Source: Sphingomonadales bacterium (GTDB taxonomy: Bacteria > Pseudomonadota > Alphaproteobacteria > Sphingomonadales > Sphingomonadaceae). From it: a stretch of DNA of 64,000 bases. The DNA is taken from contig JAFKLT010000040.1 of NCBI GenBank assembly GCA_017309275.1, positions 1 through 64,000 on the forward strand, written 5' to 3'. The notes under the pieces were generated by a model, which did no database searches, had not been told where the DNA came from, and worked only from the letters and a program-made list of their open reading frames with translations. This document shows, piece after piece, positions 8,120 through 14,919 of this stretch (positions are counted from its first letter, which is position 1; the number at the start of each line of letters is the position of its first letter). The position numbers and the translations under genes were made by a program.

Positions 8120-10477
8120 GTGAAGAGCTTGCTGACCGATCCTGTAGTCACCGACAATATTCCTGCGCGGACCCTTTTGGGGCTGGGACCGCAGGACGAG
8201 GACGTTGGCGACCTTCGCCAGCTTCAGCTCGCGCCGCTCCGCGGCAAGGGCGGCCTGCGCCTGTGGATGGGCGTCGGCATGGCGCTGGTCGCCGCTTTCA
8301 CCATGGTCGGCAGCGGCATGGCCTGGCCGCTGATCAGCGGTTGGCTGGCCGGTACGATGGGTTTCAGCCTGTGGTCGTACCGAGCCTTCGCCAAACAGCC
8401 CTTTGGCGACCTCAAATCTTCCGGCGTCGCCGAATATGCGTTGTGCAACCGCCACGCCGTCTATTCGGCCGTGGTCTGGTCGACGCCCTTCTGGTTGCAG
8501 GGCCTTGCCCCCACGCTCGAACATGCGCTGTCGATGTGGGCGGTCGCGCTGCTGATGATGCTGACGCTGGCGATCGTCGCGCACAGCATTCCGCGCGCCT
8601 GCATCCTGTTCATCGCCCCGGTCAGCCTGTCGGCCGGCGCCGCCTTGCTGGCCGCCAACGCGCCTTCGCTTGCCGGCGTCGCGGTCGCCGCGGGCTTTTT
8701 GCTCAGTCTCTTCTGCATTCGCTTCGCGCAGGCGCACGTCCGCTTCCGCCGCGCCGAGGAAACGCTTCACGAAAAGACCGAGACGGTCAGCCTGCTGCTC
8801 CGCGAGTTCGAGGAAACCTCGGCCGACTGGCTGTGGCAGACCGACAACAATCGTCGCCTGGTCCATGTTTCGCCGCGGCTCGCCTACGCGCTGGGCGACA
8901 CGGCCGAGGCGCTGGAGGGCGTGCCCCTGCTTCAGGCACTGTCGGGAGATGCCTGGGCGGCGGGCAACTTCGCCAAGGCCCTGCACGATATGGCCGAGCG
9001 GATGAAGCGGCGCGAGAGCTTTTCGAACCTGATCGTGCCGGTCACGATCGGCGGAAAACCGCGCTGGTGGGAGCTTTCGGCGTCGCCTCGCCTCGACGAG
9101 GGCGGCAAGTTCCTGGGCTTCCGCGGCGTCGGATCGGACGTCACCGAACAACATGCGACCGCCGAACAGATCGCAAAGATGGCGCGTTTCGACAATCTGA
9201 CCGGCCTGCCCAACCGCCTCAGCCTGCACGAGGATCTGGCACGCGCGCTCACCCATGCGGTCGCGGCCAAGACGCGCTGCGCGATGCTGATGATCGACCT
9301 CGACCGCTTCAAGGCGGTCAACGATACGCTGGGCCATCCGGTGGGCGACAAGCTGCTGGCACAGGTTGCGGCGCGCCTGAAGGGCTTGATGGAACGCGGC
9401 ATGACCTGCGGCCGCCTGGGTGGCGACGAATTCGCGGTCGTACTCCACAACGTCCCGTCGGCGAAGGAAGCCGAGGATCTGGCGACGCGGATCATCGCGG
9501 CGATCAGCCGGCCCTATGTCGTCGACAATCATCAGCTCTTCGTCGGCGCCAGCGTCGGCTATGCGATCGGCCCGACCGACGGCGCGACGGTCGAAACGCT
9601 GACCCGCAACGCCGACCTTGCGCTCTACAAGTCGAAGGACAAGGGCGGCAACGTCGTCGCGGCCTATGTCGCCTCGCTGCACGCGCAGGCCGAGGAACGG
9701 CGCGTGATGGAACAGGAATTGCGCGGCGCGCTCGAACGCCGCGAGTTCGAGCTCTACTACCAACCGGTGGTCACCGCCGCCGACGGCACGCTCAACGGTT
9801 TCGAGGCGCTGATTCGCTGGAACAACCAGAAGCTGGGCAACGTATCGCCCGGCCGCTTCATTCCGCTTGCCGAGGACAGCCGCCTGATCTCGCCGATCGG
9901 CGAATGGGTGCTGCGCACCGCCTGCGCCGAGGCGATGCGCTGGCCGTCGAACCTGAAGGTCGCGATCAACGTGTCGGCCGAACAGCTGACCGACCCCGCC
10001 TTTGCCTCGGTCGTCGTATCGGCGCTGGCACAGAGCGGTCTGCCGCCGCAGCGGCTGGAGATCGAGGTGACCGAAAGCGTGTTCCTGCGTGACGGCGGCG
10101 GCGCGGCGCAATTGCTCGACCAGCTCATCGGACTTGGCATCCGGCTGAGCCTCGACGATTTCGGAACCGGCTATTCGTCGCTCGGCTATCTGCGCAAGAC
10201 GCAATTCTCGACGATCAAGGTCGACCGCAGCTTTGTCGTCGGGGCGGCGAAGGGCAGTATCGAATCGATCGCGATCATCCGCGCCGTCGTCGCGCTCGCC
10301 GACAGCCTGGGCATGTCGACCACGGCCGAAGGCGCGGAGACCGAGGTCGAGGTCGACACGCTGCGCGCGCTGGGCTGCAACAACATCCAGGGCTATTATT
10401 ACGGCCGTCCGATGCCCGCATCGGATGTGCTGACGCTCTTCCGGCCGCCCGAACCGATGTCGACCGCCGCGGCCTGA
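8120..10477 (+). CDS. Membrane-bound GGDEF-EAL c-di-GMP enzyme with PAS-like domain
   Basis: A 785-residue cyclic-di-GMP regulator in the inner membrane. Order: a cytoplasmic N-terminus, about six hydrophobic segments (residues 50-205, MASE-like), a coiled linker, a PAS-like domain (about 215-345, DWLWQTDNNRRLVHVSPRLAYAL), a GGDEF domain with intact GGDEF at 434-438, and an EAL domain with intact EAL at 562-564. The EAL motifs DDFGTGYSSLGYL and KVDRSFV are also present. Both active-site signatures are kept, so it may synthesise and degrade c-di-GMP. The start is GTG. It is monocistronic by spacing. Confidence 0.92.
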   Translation: MKSLLTDPVVTDNIPARTLLGLGPQDEDVGDLRQLQLAPLRGKGGLRLWMGVGMALVAAFTMVGSGMAWPLISGWLAGTMGFSLWSYRAFAKQPFGDLKSSGVAEYALCNRHAVYSAVVWSTPFWLQGLAPTLEHALSMWAVALLMMLTLAIVAHSIPRACILFIAPVSLSAGAALLAANAPSLAGVAVAAGFLLSLFCIRFAQAHVRFRRAEETLHEKTETVSLLLREFEETSADWLWQTDNNRRLVHVSPRLAYALGDTAEALEGVPLLQALSGDAWAAGNFAKALHDMAERMKRRESFSNLIVPVTIGGKPRWWELSASPRLDEGGKFLGFRGVGSDVTEQHATAEQIAKMARFDNLTGLPNRLSLHEDLARALTHAVAAKTRCAMLMIDLDRFKAVNDTLGHPVGDKLLAQVAARLKGLMERGMTCGRLGGDEFAVVLHNVPSAKEAEDLATRIIAAISRPYVVDNHQLFVGASVGYAIGPTDGATVETLTRNADLALYKSKDKGGNVVAAYVASLHAQAEERRVMEQELRGALERREFELYYQPVVTAADGTLNGFEALIRWNNQKLGNVSPGRFIPLAEDSRLISPIGEWVLRTACAEAMRWPSNLKVAINVSAEQLTDPAFASVVVSALAQSGLPPQRLEIEVTESVFLRDGGGAAQLLDQLIGLGIRLSLDDFGTGYSSLGYLRKTQFSTIKVDRSFVVGAAKGSIESIAIIRAVVALADSLGMSTTAEGAETEVEVDTLRALGCNNIQGYYYGRPMPASDVLTLFRPPEPMSTAAA

Positions 10478-10653
10478 CGGGCCGATCTGCCGACCAACCG
10501 AAACGCCCGCACGACGAATTGAGGGCGTTAACAAAAGGTTCCCCCACTCACCGCATCGACGGCGCGATTCACCGCTAGACGGGTGGTGGCTTTCAAAGCC
10601 TGTGGCAAAGACCCTGCAACGCTTGAAGACAAGCCAAACGGGGGTCGCCTTCC

Positions 10654-11232
10654 ATGCTACATCGCCGCTTTCTGGGTGCCATCACCCTGTCCGTCGCCCT
10701 GCTCGCGAGTGCCCTCGCCAGCGCTCCGGCGGCCGCGCGCGACTATCTGCAGTGCGTTCCCTTTGCCCGCGCCGAATCGGGCGTCGAAATTCGCGGCAAT
10801 GCCAAGACCTGGTGGGCGCAGGCCGCCGGCACCTATGAGCGTGGCGACGAGCCCCGCAAGGGCGCCGTGATGGCCTTTGCCGGTACCAGCGGCATGCCGC
10901 TGGGCCATGTCGCCGTCGTCAAGAAGGTCGTCAGCGACCGCGAAATCCTGATCGACCATGCCAACTGGTCGCCGATCGGTGGCCGTCGCGGCCAGATCGA
11001 ACGCAATGTTCGCGTCGTCGACGTCAGCGATCGTGGCGACTGGAGCATGGTGCGCGTGTGGTATGCGCCGATCGGCGACCTGGGCCTGCGCGCCAATCCG
11101 GTTCAGGGCTTCATCTATGCCGGCGGCAATGCCCGCCCCGATCGCAACACGTTCGACGCGCCCGTTTGGGCGAACAACAATTGGAAGCCGGGCAACGGCC
11201 TGGAACTCGTCGCCGCTTCGCTCGGCAGCTGA
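10654..11232 (+). CDS. Exported CHAP-domain protein (peptidoglycan amidohydrolase-like)
   Basis: CHAP domains are NlpC/P60-like cysteine peptidases or amidases acting on peptidoglycan. The 192-residue protein has a Sec signal (residues 1-28, ending APAAARD), then YLQCVPFARAESG with the candidate nucleophile Cys. The WWAQAAGTYERGDEPRKGAVMAF segment and the catalytic-His segment PLGHVAVVKKV follow, then DHANW. The C-terminal 50 residues are an unassigned extension. Placement beside the c-di-GMP enzyme fits a cell-wall role in division or surface growth, but that is inference. Confidence 0.85.
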   Translation: MLHRRFLGAITLSVALLASALASAPAAARDYLQCVPFARAESGVEIRGNAKTWWAQAAGTYERGDEPRKGAVMAFAGTSGMPLGHVAVVKKVVSDREILIDHANWSPIGGRRGQIERNVRVVDVSDRGDWSMVRVWYAPIGDLGLRANPVQGFIYAGGNARPDRNTFDAPVWANNNWKPGNGLELVAASLGS

Positions 11233-11589
11233 GCCCTGCCCCCCACTACCCTCCAGGGCCACTGACGAGCATCGAAGCCATCCGGAGGGCCACGCCTTCC
11301 GGGTGGCTTCCCCCATTATGGAACAGCTCGATCAGGGATCGCGCGCCGGCATCGGCAGCGAACGCCGTCGGCAGTGCAGCGTGCCTCGTGTAGCGTGTAG
11401 CGTGTAACGACGCAGGGCGATTTCGCTGTTTCGCCCGCTTCCTCCGCTTCGTCATCCCGGACTCGATACGGGATCCATCGCGGCGCGAAAGTCATGCCCC
11501 CCCAATCAAGTCGGGGTGACGATGGGGAGAGATAGCGCCGCGGATCGACATCGCCGCATCCGCGATATCGCGGAGGGCGGATGGCGCCG
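11233..11589. repeat. Intergenic region with stem-loop, 7-bp tandem repeat and REP-like palindrome
   Basis: No gene is visible here. It holds a long stem-loop at 11274-11310 (arms gaagccatccgga and tccgggtggcttc, one G-T pair). It also holds three direct copies of a 7-mer at 11387-11407 (cgtgtag, cgtgtag, cgtgtaa), and a REP-like palindrome at 11450-11477 of the gtcatcccgga...gggat type that recurs near 21.8 kb. The first may serve as a terminator for the CHAP gene. Confidence 0.6.
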
Positions 11590-11859
11590 TCAGTCTTCCG
11601 AAGCTTCGTCGCCCTCGGCGGCCTTGTCTTCGAACCAGGCCTCGACCTCGCCCGACAGCTTGATCGTCATCGGCTGGCCGAAACGATCCTTCGACTTGCC
11701 CGCGGCGACGCGGATCCAGCCTTCCGAGATCGAATATTCCTCGACGTCGGTGCGTTCCTTGCCCTTGAAACGGATGCCGATGCCGCGCTGCAGCACCTCC
11801 ATGTCGAAATGGGGCGAGCGGGGGTTGGTCGACAAATGGTCGGGGGGCGTATCGGTCAT
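11590..11859 (-). CDS. DUF3297 family protein
   Basis: An 89-residue conserved protein of unknown function (some family members are labelled glutathione peroxidase without support). Features are HLSTNPRSPHFDMEVLQRG, IGIRFKGKERTDVEEYSISE, GWIRVAAGKSKDRFG and an acidic C-terminal tail (EDKAAEGDEASED). Probably cytoplasmic, as no signal or membrane segment is seen. It stands alone between intergenic regions. Confidence 0.8.
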   Translation of the reverse strand: MTDTPPDHLSTNPRSPHFDMEVLQRGIGIRFKGKERTDVEEYSISEGWIRVAAGKSKDRFGQPMTIKLSGEVEAWFEDKAAEGDEASED

Positions 11860-12069
11860 CTGAAATCTCCGGTTTCTGGCCGCCGCCGCTAAGCGAGAGC
11901 GCGTCGCAAATCAAGCGCGGGCGCAATGATAAGCGCAGTTTAGCGCTTTGTGCGTGCGATTAAGCGGGCGGCCGATTTCGCACGCGTCCCGCCGCATATC
12001 GTCGCCGATCGGGCACGTTGCGACGCAAAAGAGAGTTAATCGTCGGCCGGACCGTTTTGCGCATGGCGC

Positions 12070-12145
12070 GCGAAAAACGAACGCTTTCGATAGATATTAA
12101 TTACACTTAACGCAAATTAACTATTTGATTTATCGGAACTAAATT
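12070..12145 (+). promoter_or_regulatory. AT-rich promoter region of the collagen/translocator/CHAT locus
   Basis: The 339-base gap before the lipoprotein gene contains an abrupt AT-rich stretch (tagatattaattacactt, then caaattaactatttgattt), unlike its surroundings. This is the natural place for the promoter of the three-gene locus. No exact -35/-10 pair can be assigned, and nothing else is visible in the gap. Confidence 0.4.
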
Positions 12146-12198
12146 GAACGCAAGCCGTCGTTGCGAGAGGGACCAGAAGTTCGTGAAGGAGAGGCTTC

Positions 12199-13149
12199 AT
12201 GCGTTCGTCTCGTTACACTCTGAATATGCTTGTCATGATTCCGGCGTGCCTGGCGCTCGCCGCATGCGAATCCTCGGGCAGCTATCGCGTCGGCAGCGTC
12301 GGCGCGGGCGGTGCCACGGGGACGGCCGGACCCGCGGGCCCAACTGGCGCGACCGGCGCGACCGGCCCGGCCGGACCGGCGGGCCCGGCTGGCCCGGCCG
12401 GAGCCGCAGGCGGCGGACTCGGCCTGGGTGACGCCGGCGCGCTTGCCGTCGGCGGCCTCGTCGGCCCCAGCGGCATTGCGGGCACCGGCCTGCTCGCCAA
12501 CACCGGCGATCCCGCCAGCGTCAATCCGGTGATCGGCGGCGTGCTGATCAAGACCGGCGGGCTGGTCAACGTCGTCGCCGACAAGGGCCTGCTGCTCGCG
12601 AGCGCGGTCGACGGAAAGGTGCCGGGCGGCACCAATCTGGTCGGCACCGTCCTTGGCGTCGTCAAATCGACCGGCGTCGCGCTCGTCCAGACGGGCGAGG
12701 GCAAGCAATATCTGGTCGACGGCCTGGCCGCCGCGCCGGGTCAACTCGTCACCGCGACGATCGGCAAGGCGACGGCGATCGGATCGCCGGGTGCATCGCC
12801 GCTGATCGGCGCGAGCATCCTGTCGCCCGGTCAGCAAACCGGGTCGCTGGTGACGGTCGGCGTCGGTTCGGGCGGTCAACTCGTGACGCTGGGCAACGGC
12901 ACCGACGGCAATCTGCTGGGCGGCCTGACCGGTGGGCTCACCGGCGGCACGCCCGGCCAGCCGGCCGGCACCCCGGTCGCGCTGGTCGGCAATACCGTCA
13001 ACGGCGTCACCGGCGCGGTCGGCGGCGTTACCGGCGGGCTCACCGGCGGAACGGGCAGTGGCGGCGGCAACGCCGTCGGCGGCCTGGTGCAGGGCGTCAC
13101 CGAAACCGTCGGCGGGGTGCTCGGCAGCCTGAAACCGAAGTGCGAATAG
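12199..13149 (+). CDS. Collagen-like lipoprotein
   Basis: A 316-residue surface lipoprotein candidate. The signal ends in lipobox LALAAC (Cys near residue 24). Then comes a short collagen-like region of about a dozen Gly-Xaa-Yaa triplets (GTAGPAGPTGATGATGPAGP and onwards), followed by a long Gly/Val/Leu/Thr-rich domain. That domain has repeated GG-hydrophobic turns (GGLTGGLTGG, GVTGAVGGVTGG) and a C-terminal KPKCE with a lone Cys. A ggagagg ribosome site precedes the ATG. The next gene, an outer-membrane translocator, starts six bases after its stop. I do not know a characterised homologue. Confidence 0.8.
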   Translation: MRSSRYTLNMLVMIPACLALAACESSGSYRVGSVGAGGATGTAGPAGPTGATGATGPAGPAGPAGPAGAAGGGLGLGDAGALAVGGLVGPSGIAGTGLLANTGDPASVNPVIGGVLIKTGGLVNVVADKGLLLASAVDGKVPGGTNLVGTVLGVVKSTGVALVQTGEGKQYLVDGLAAAPGQLVTATIGKATAIGSPGASPLIGASILSPGQQTGSLVTVGVGSGGQLVTLGNGTDGNLLGGLTGGLTGGTPGQPAGTPVALVGNTVNGVTGAVGGVTGGLTGGTGSGGGNAVGGLVQGVTETVGGVLGSLKPKCE

Positions 13150-13155
13150 GCGCCG

Positions 13156-14808
13156 ATGCCGCGCCGCATCGTGACGCTCAGGCGTCTCGGCCGCACCGCG
13201 ACGGTGGCGGGAGCCTTGCTCCTCCCCGTCGCGGCAGGGGCGGCCCAACCGGCAGCGACGCCGATCGACGGTCGGCCGCCGCTTGCCCCCACCGGCGACA
13301 ATCGCGAACCGCTTCCCGATCCCAGGCCCCCGACGGTGGAACTCGGCAAGGTCGAACTCGGCGCGCGTCCCGATGTCGTCATCCGCGAAATCCGTTTCCT
13401 CGGCGCAGGCGTTCCCGCGAACGTCGCCAAGGCCGCCCGCGGCTTCGTCGGCAAGCGCGCGTCGGCCGATACGCTGGCAAAGCTCGCGGGGGCGATGACC
13501 CGCGCCTATGGCCGGTCGAGCGTCGCGCTCTTCACCCTGGTCATCCCCGAACAGGATATGTCCGACGGGATCGTCGAGGTCGCGTCGGCCGAAGGCTATA
13601 TCGGCCAGGTCACGCTGAGCGGCGAAACGAAAGGCGGACCCGCGCCGCTGATCGCGCGCATGGCGTCGACCCTGCCCGGCCGGCGGCCGCTGCCCCGCGC
13701 GCGATTCGCGCGCACGCTCGGCACGATCGCCGACATTCCGGGCGCCCGCGTCACTCCCACGCTTTCGCTGACCGGCGAACCGGGCGCGGTCGCGCTGGGC
13801 CTTGCGGTCGACGCGCGGCGGCCGACGCTGGGTCTGGGCTTCTCGACGCGGACCAGCCGCTATGTCGAGGACGGGATCGTCGAGGCGAATGCACGCGGGA
13901 CCAGCCTGCTGCGCAGTGGCGACGAGACGCGGCTGAACGGCGCCGCCGCGGTCAATTTCAAGTCCTTGCTCTATGTCGCCGCCGCGCATTCGACGCCGAT
14001 CGGGATCGAGGGCACGCGCGCCGAAATCTCGGTCGCGGCGCTGCGCACCCGGCCGCGCCGGCTGGCGATCGACGGCGATGCCTGGAGCGCGGGGATGGCG
14101 GTCAGCCATCCGTTGATCCGCAGCACGCGGCGCAACCTCGTCGTGTCGGCCCGGCTCGACCATCTCGATTCGAAGAATGCGCTCTTCGGATCGACGCTCG
14201 CTGCCGAAAAGACGTGGACCGCCAACGCCAGCCTTGCCTTTCGCCTGAGCGAGGACCGCACCGTCATCGGCACGCGGATCGGCGTGTCGAAGGGGCTCGA
14301 CATATGGGGCGCCAATGTACCGGCGGCCGTCGGCGAGACGGCCTTTCTATATGCCGATGCCGGGCTGGAGGCGAACCAGGCGATCGGCAAGGCGATGGTG
14401 CTGCGCGTCGCCGCCGCCGGCCGCTGGACGCGCGATACCTTGCCCGCCGCGCAGCGTTTCAACGTCGGCGGCGCGACCTTTGGCCGCGCGTTCGACGAGG
14501 GGCTGGTGGCGGGCGATCGCGGCGGCGCCGGCTTTGCCGAACTCGCGCTGCGCCCGCTGCGCAAGGGCAAGCTGGCGACCAGCGAGGTCTATGGCTTCGC
14601 CGACTATGCCGACGTCACGCTGCTGACGCGGCCGGCGGCGCCGCGCACCAGCTATCAGCTCGGAAGCTGGGGCGGCGGGGTGCGGCTGTCCTATGCCGAC
14701 AATGCCACGCTGGGGCTGGAGGTAGCCGACGCCTGGAAACAGCCGGTGCCCGGCTTCGACCAGGGTTGGCGGGTTGCGCTGAGCTGGAAGCTGTCGATCC
14801 GGCCCTGA
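13156..14808 (+). CDS. ShlB/FhaC/HecB-family outer-membrane translocator (TpsB-like)
   Basis: A two-partner-secretion type transporter of the Omp85 superfamily. It has a signal peptide (VAGALLLPVAAGAA), one POTRA-like region (about residues 70-145, VVIREIRFLGAGVPANV and onwards) and a C-terminal 16-strand-like barrel from about 200 to the end. The loop-6 motif reads GGATFGRAFDEGLVAGDRG, a variant of the usual RG[YF]. The N-terminus is short, with one clear POTRA rather than two. It is tightly linked to the collagen-like lipoprotein upstream. No hemagglutinin-type TpsA gene is seen in the window, so the client is unknown. Confidence 0.85.
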   Translation: MPRRIVTLRRLGRTATVAGALLLPVAAGAAQPAATPIDGRPPLAPTGDNREPLPDPRPPTVELGKVELGARPDVVIREIRFLGAGVPANVAKAARGFVGKRASADTLAKLAGAMTRAYGRSSVALFTLVIPEQDMSDGIVEVASAEGYIGQVTLSGETKGGPAPLIARMASTLPGRRPLPRARFARTLGTIADIPGARVTPTLSLTGEPGAVALGLAVDARRPTLGLGFSTRTSRYVEDGIVEANARGTSLLRSGDETRLNGAAAVNFKSLLYVAAAHSTPIGIEGTRAEISVAALRTRPRRLAIDGDAWSAGMAVSHPLIRSTRRNLVVSARLDHLDSKNALFGSTLAAEKTWTANASLAFRLSEDRTVIGTRIGVSKGLDIWGANVPAAVGETAFLYADAGLEANQAIGKAMVLRVAAAGRWTRDTLPAAQRFNVGGATFGRAFDEGLVAGDRGGAGFAELALRPLRKGKLATSEVYGFADYADVTLLTRPAAPRTSYQLGSWGGGVRLSYADNATLGLEVADAWKQPVPGFDQGWRVALSWKLSIRP

Positions 14809-14834
14809 CCGGACGCGGCGAAAGAAAAAGGGGG

Positions 14835-14874
14835 AGACGGGCCCGCGCGCAGCCCCTTGCGCGCGGGCCCGTCT
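14835..14874 (+). repeat. Perfect 17-bp inverted repeat between translocator and CHAT genes
   Basis: The arms agacgggcccgcgcgca and tgcgcgcgggcccgtct are exact complements around a 6-base loop, 26 bases after the translocator stop and 45 before the CHAT start. There is no T-run on the plus strand. On the minus strand the stem is followed by a C-run and then T-rich sequence. On the plus strand it could attenuate or stabilise a shared transcript. Function inferred. Confidence 0.7.
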
Positions 14875-14919
14875 GCGCCGATAAGGCCCGCGGGTCGCGT
14901 ATCGCTGGACAGGTCTTCG

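Noticed and set aside
7700-10534. 944-codon minus-strand frame under the GGDEF-EAL gene
   Set aside because: Composition dominated by Arg, Gln and Asp; the plus-strand protein has intact catalytic motifs throughout, so this is an antisense shadow.
12300-12420. DNA-level tandem repeat in the collagen-like region
   Set aside because: Repetition is at protein level (Gly-Xaa-Yaa); codons vary, so I do not call a DNA repeat.
12139-14163. 674-codon minus-strand frame across the collagen-like and translocator genes
   Set aside because: Shadow frame; both plus-strand genes have signal peptides and ordered domains, and this frame has none.
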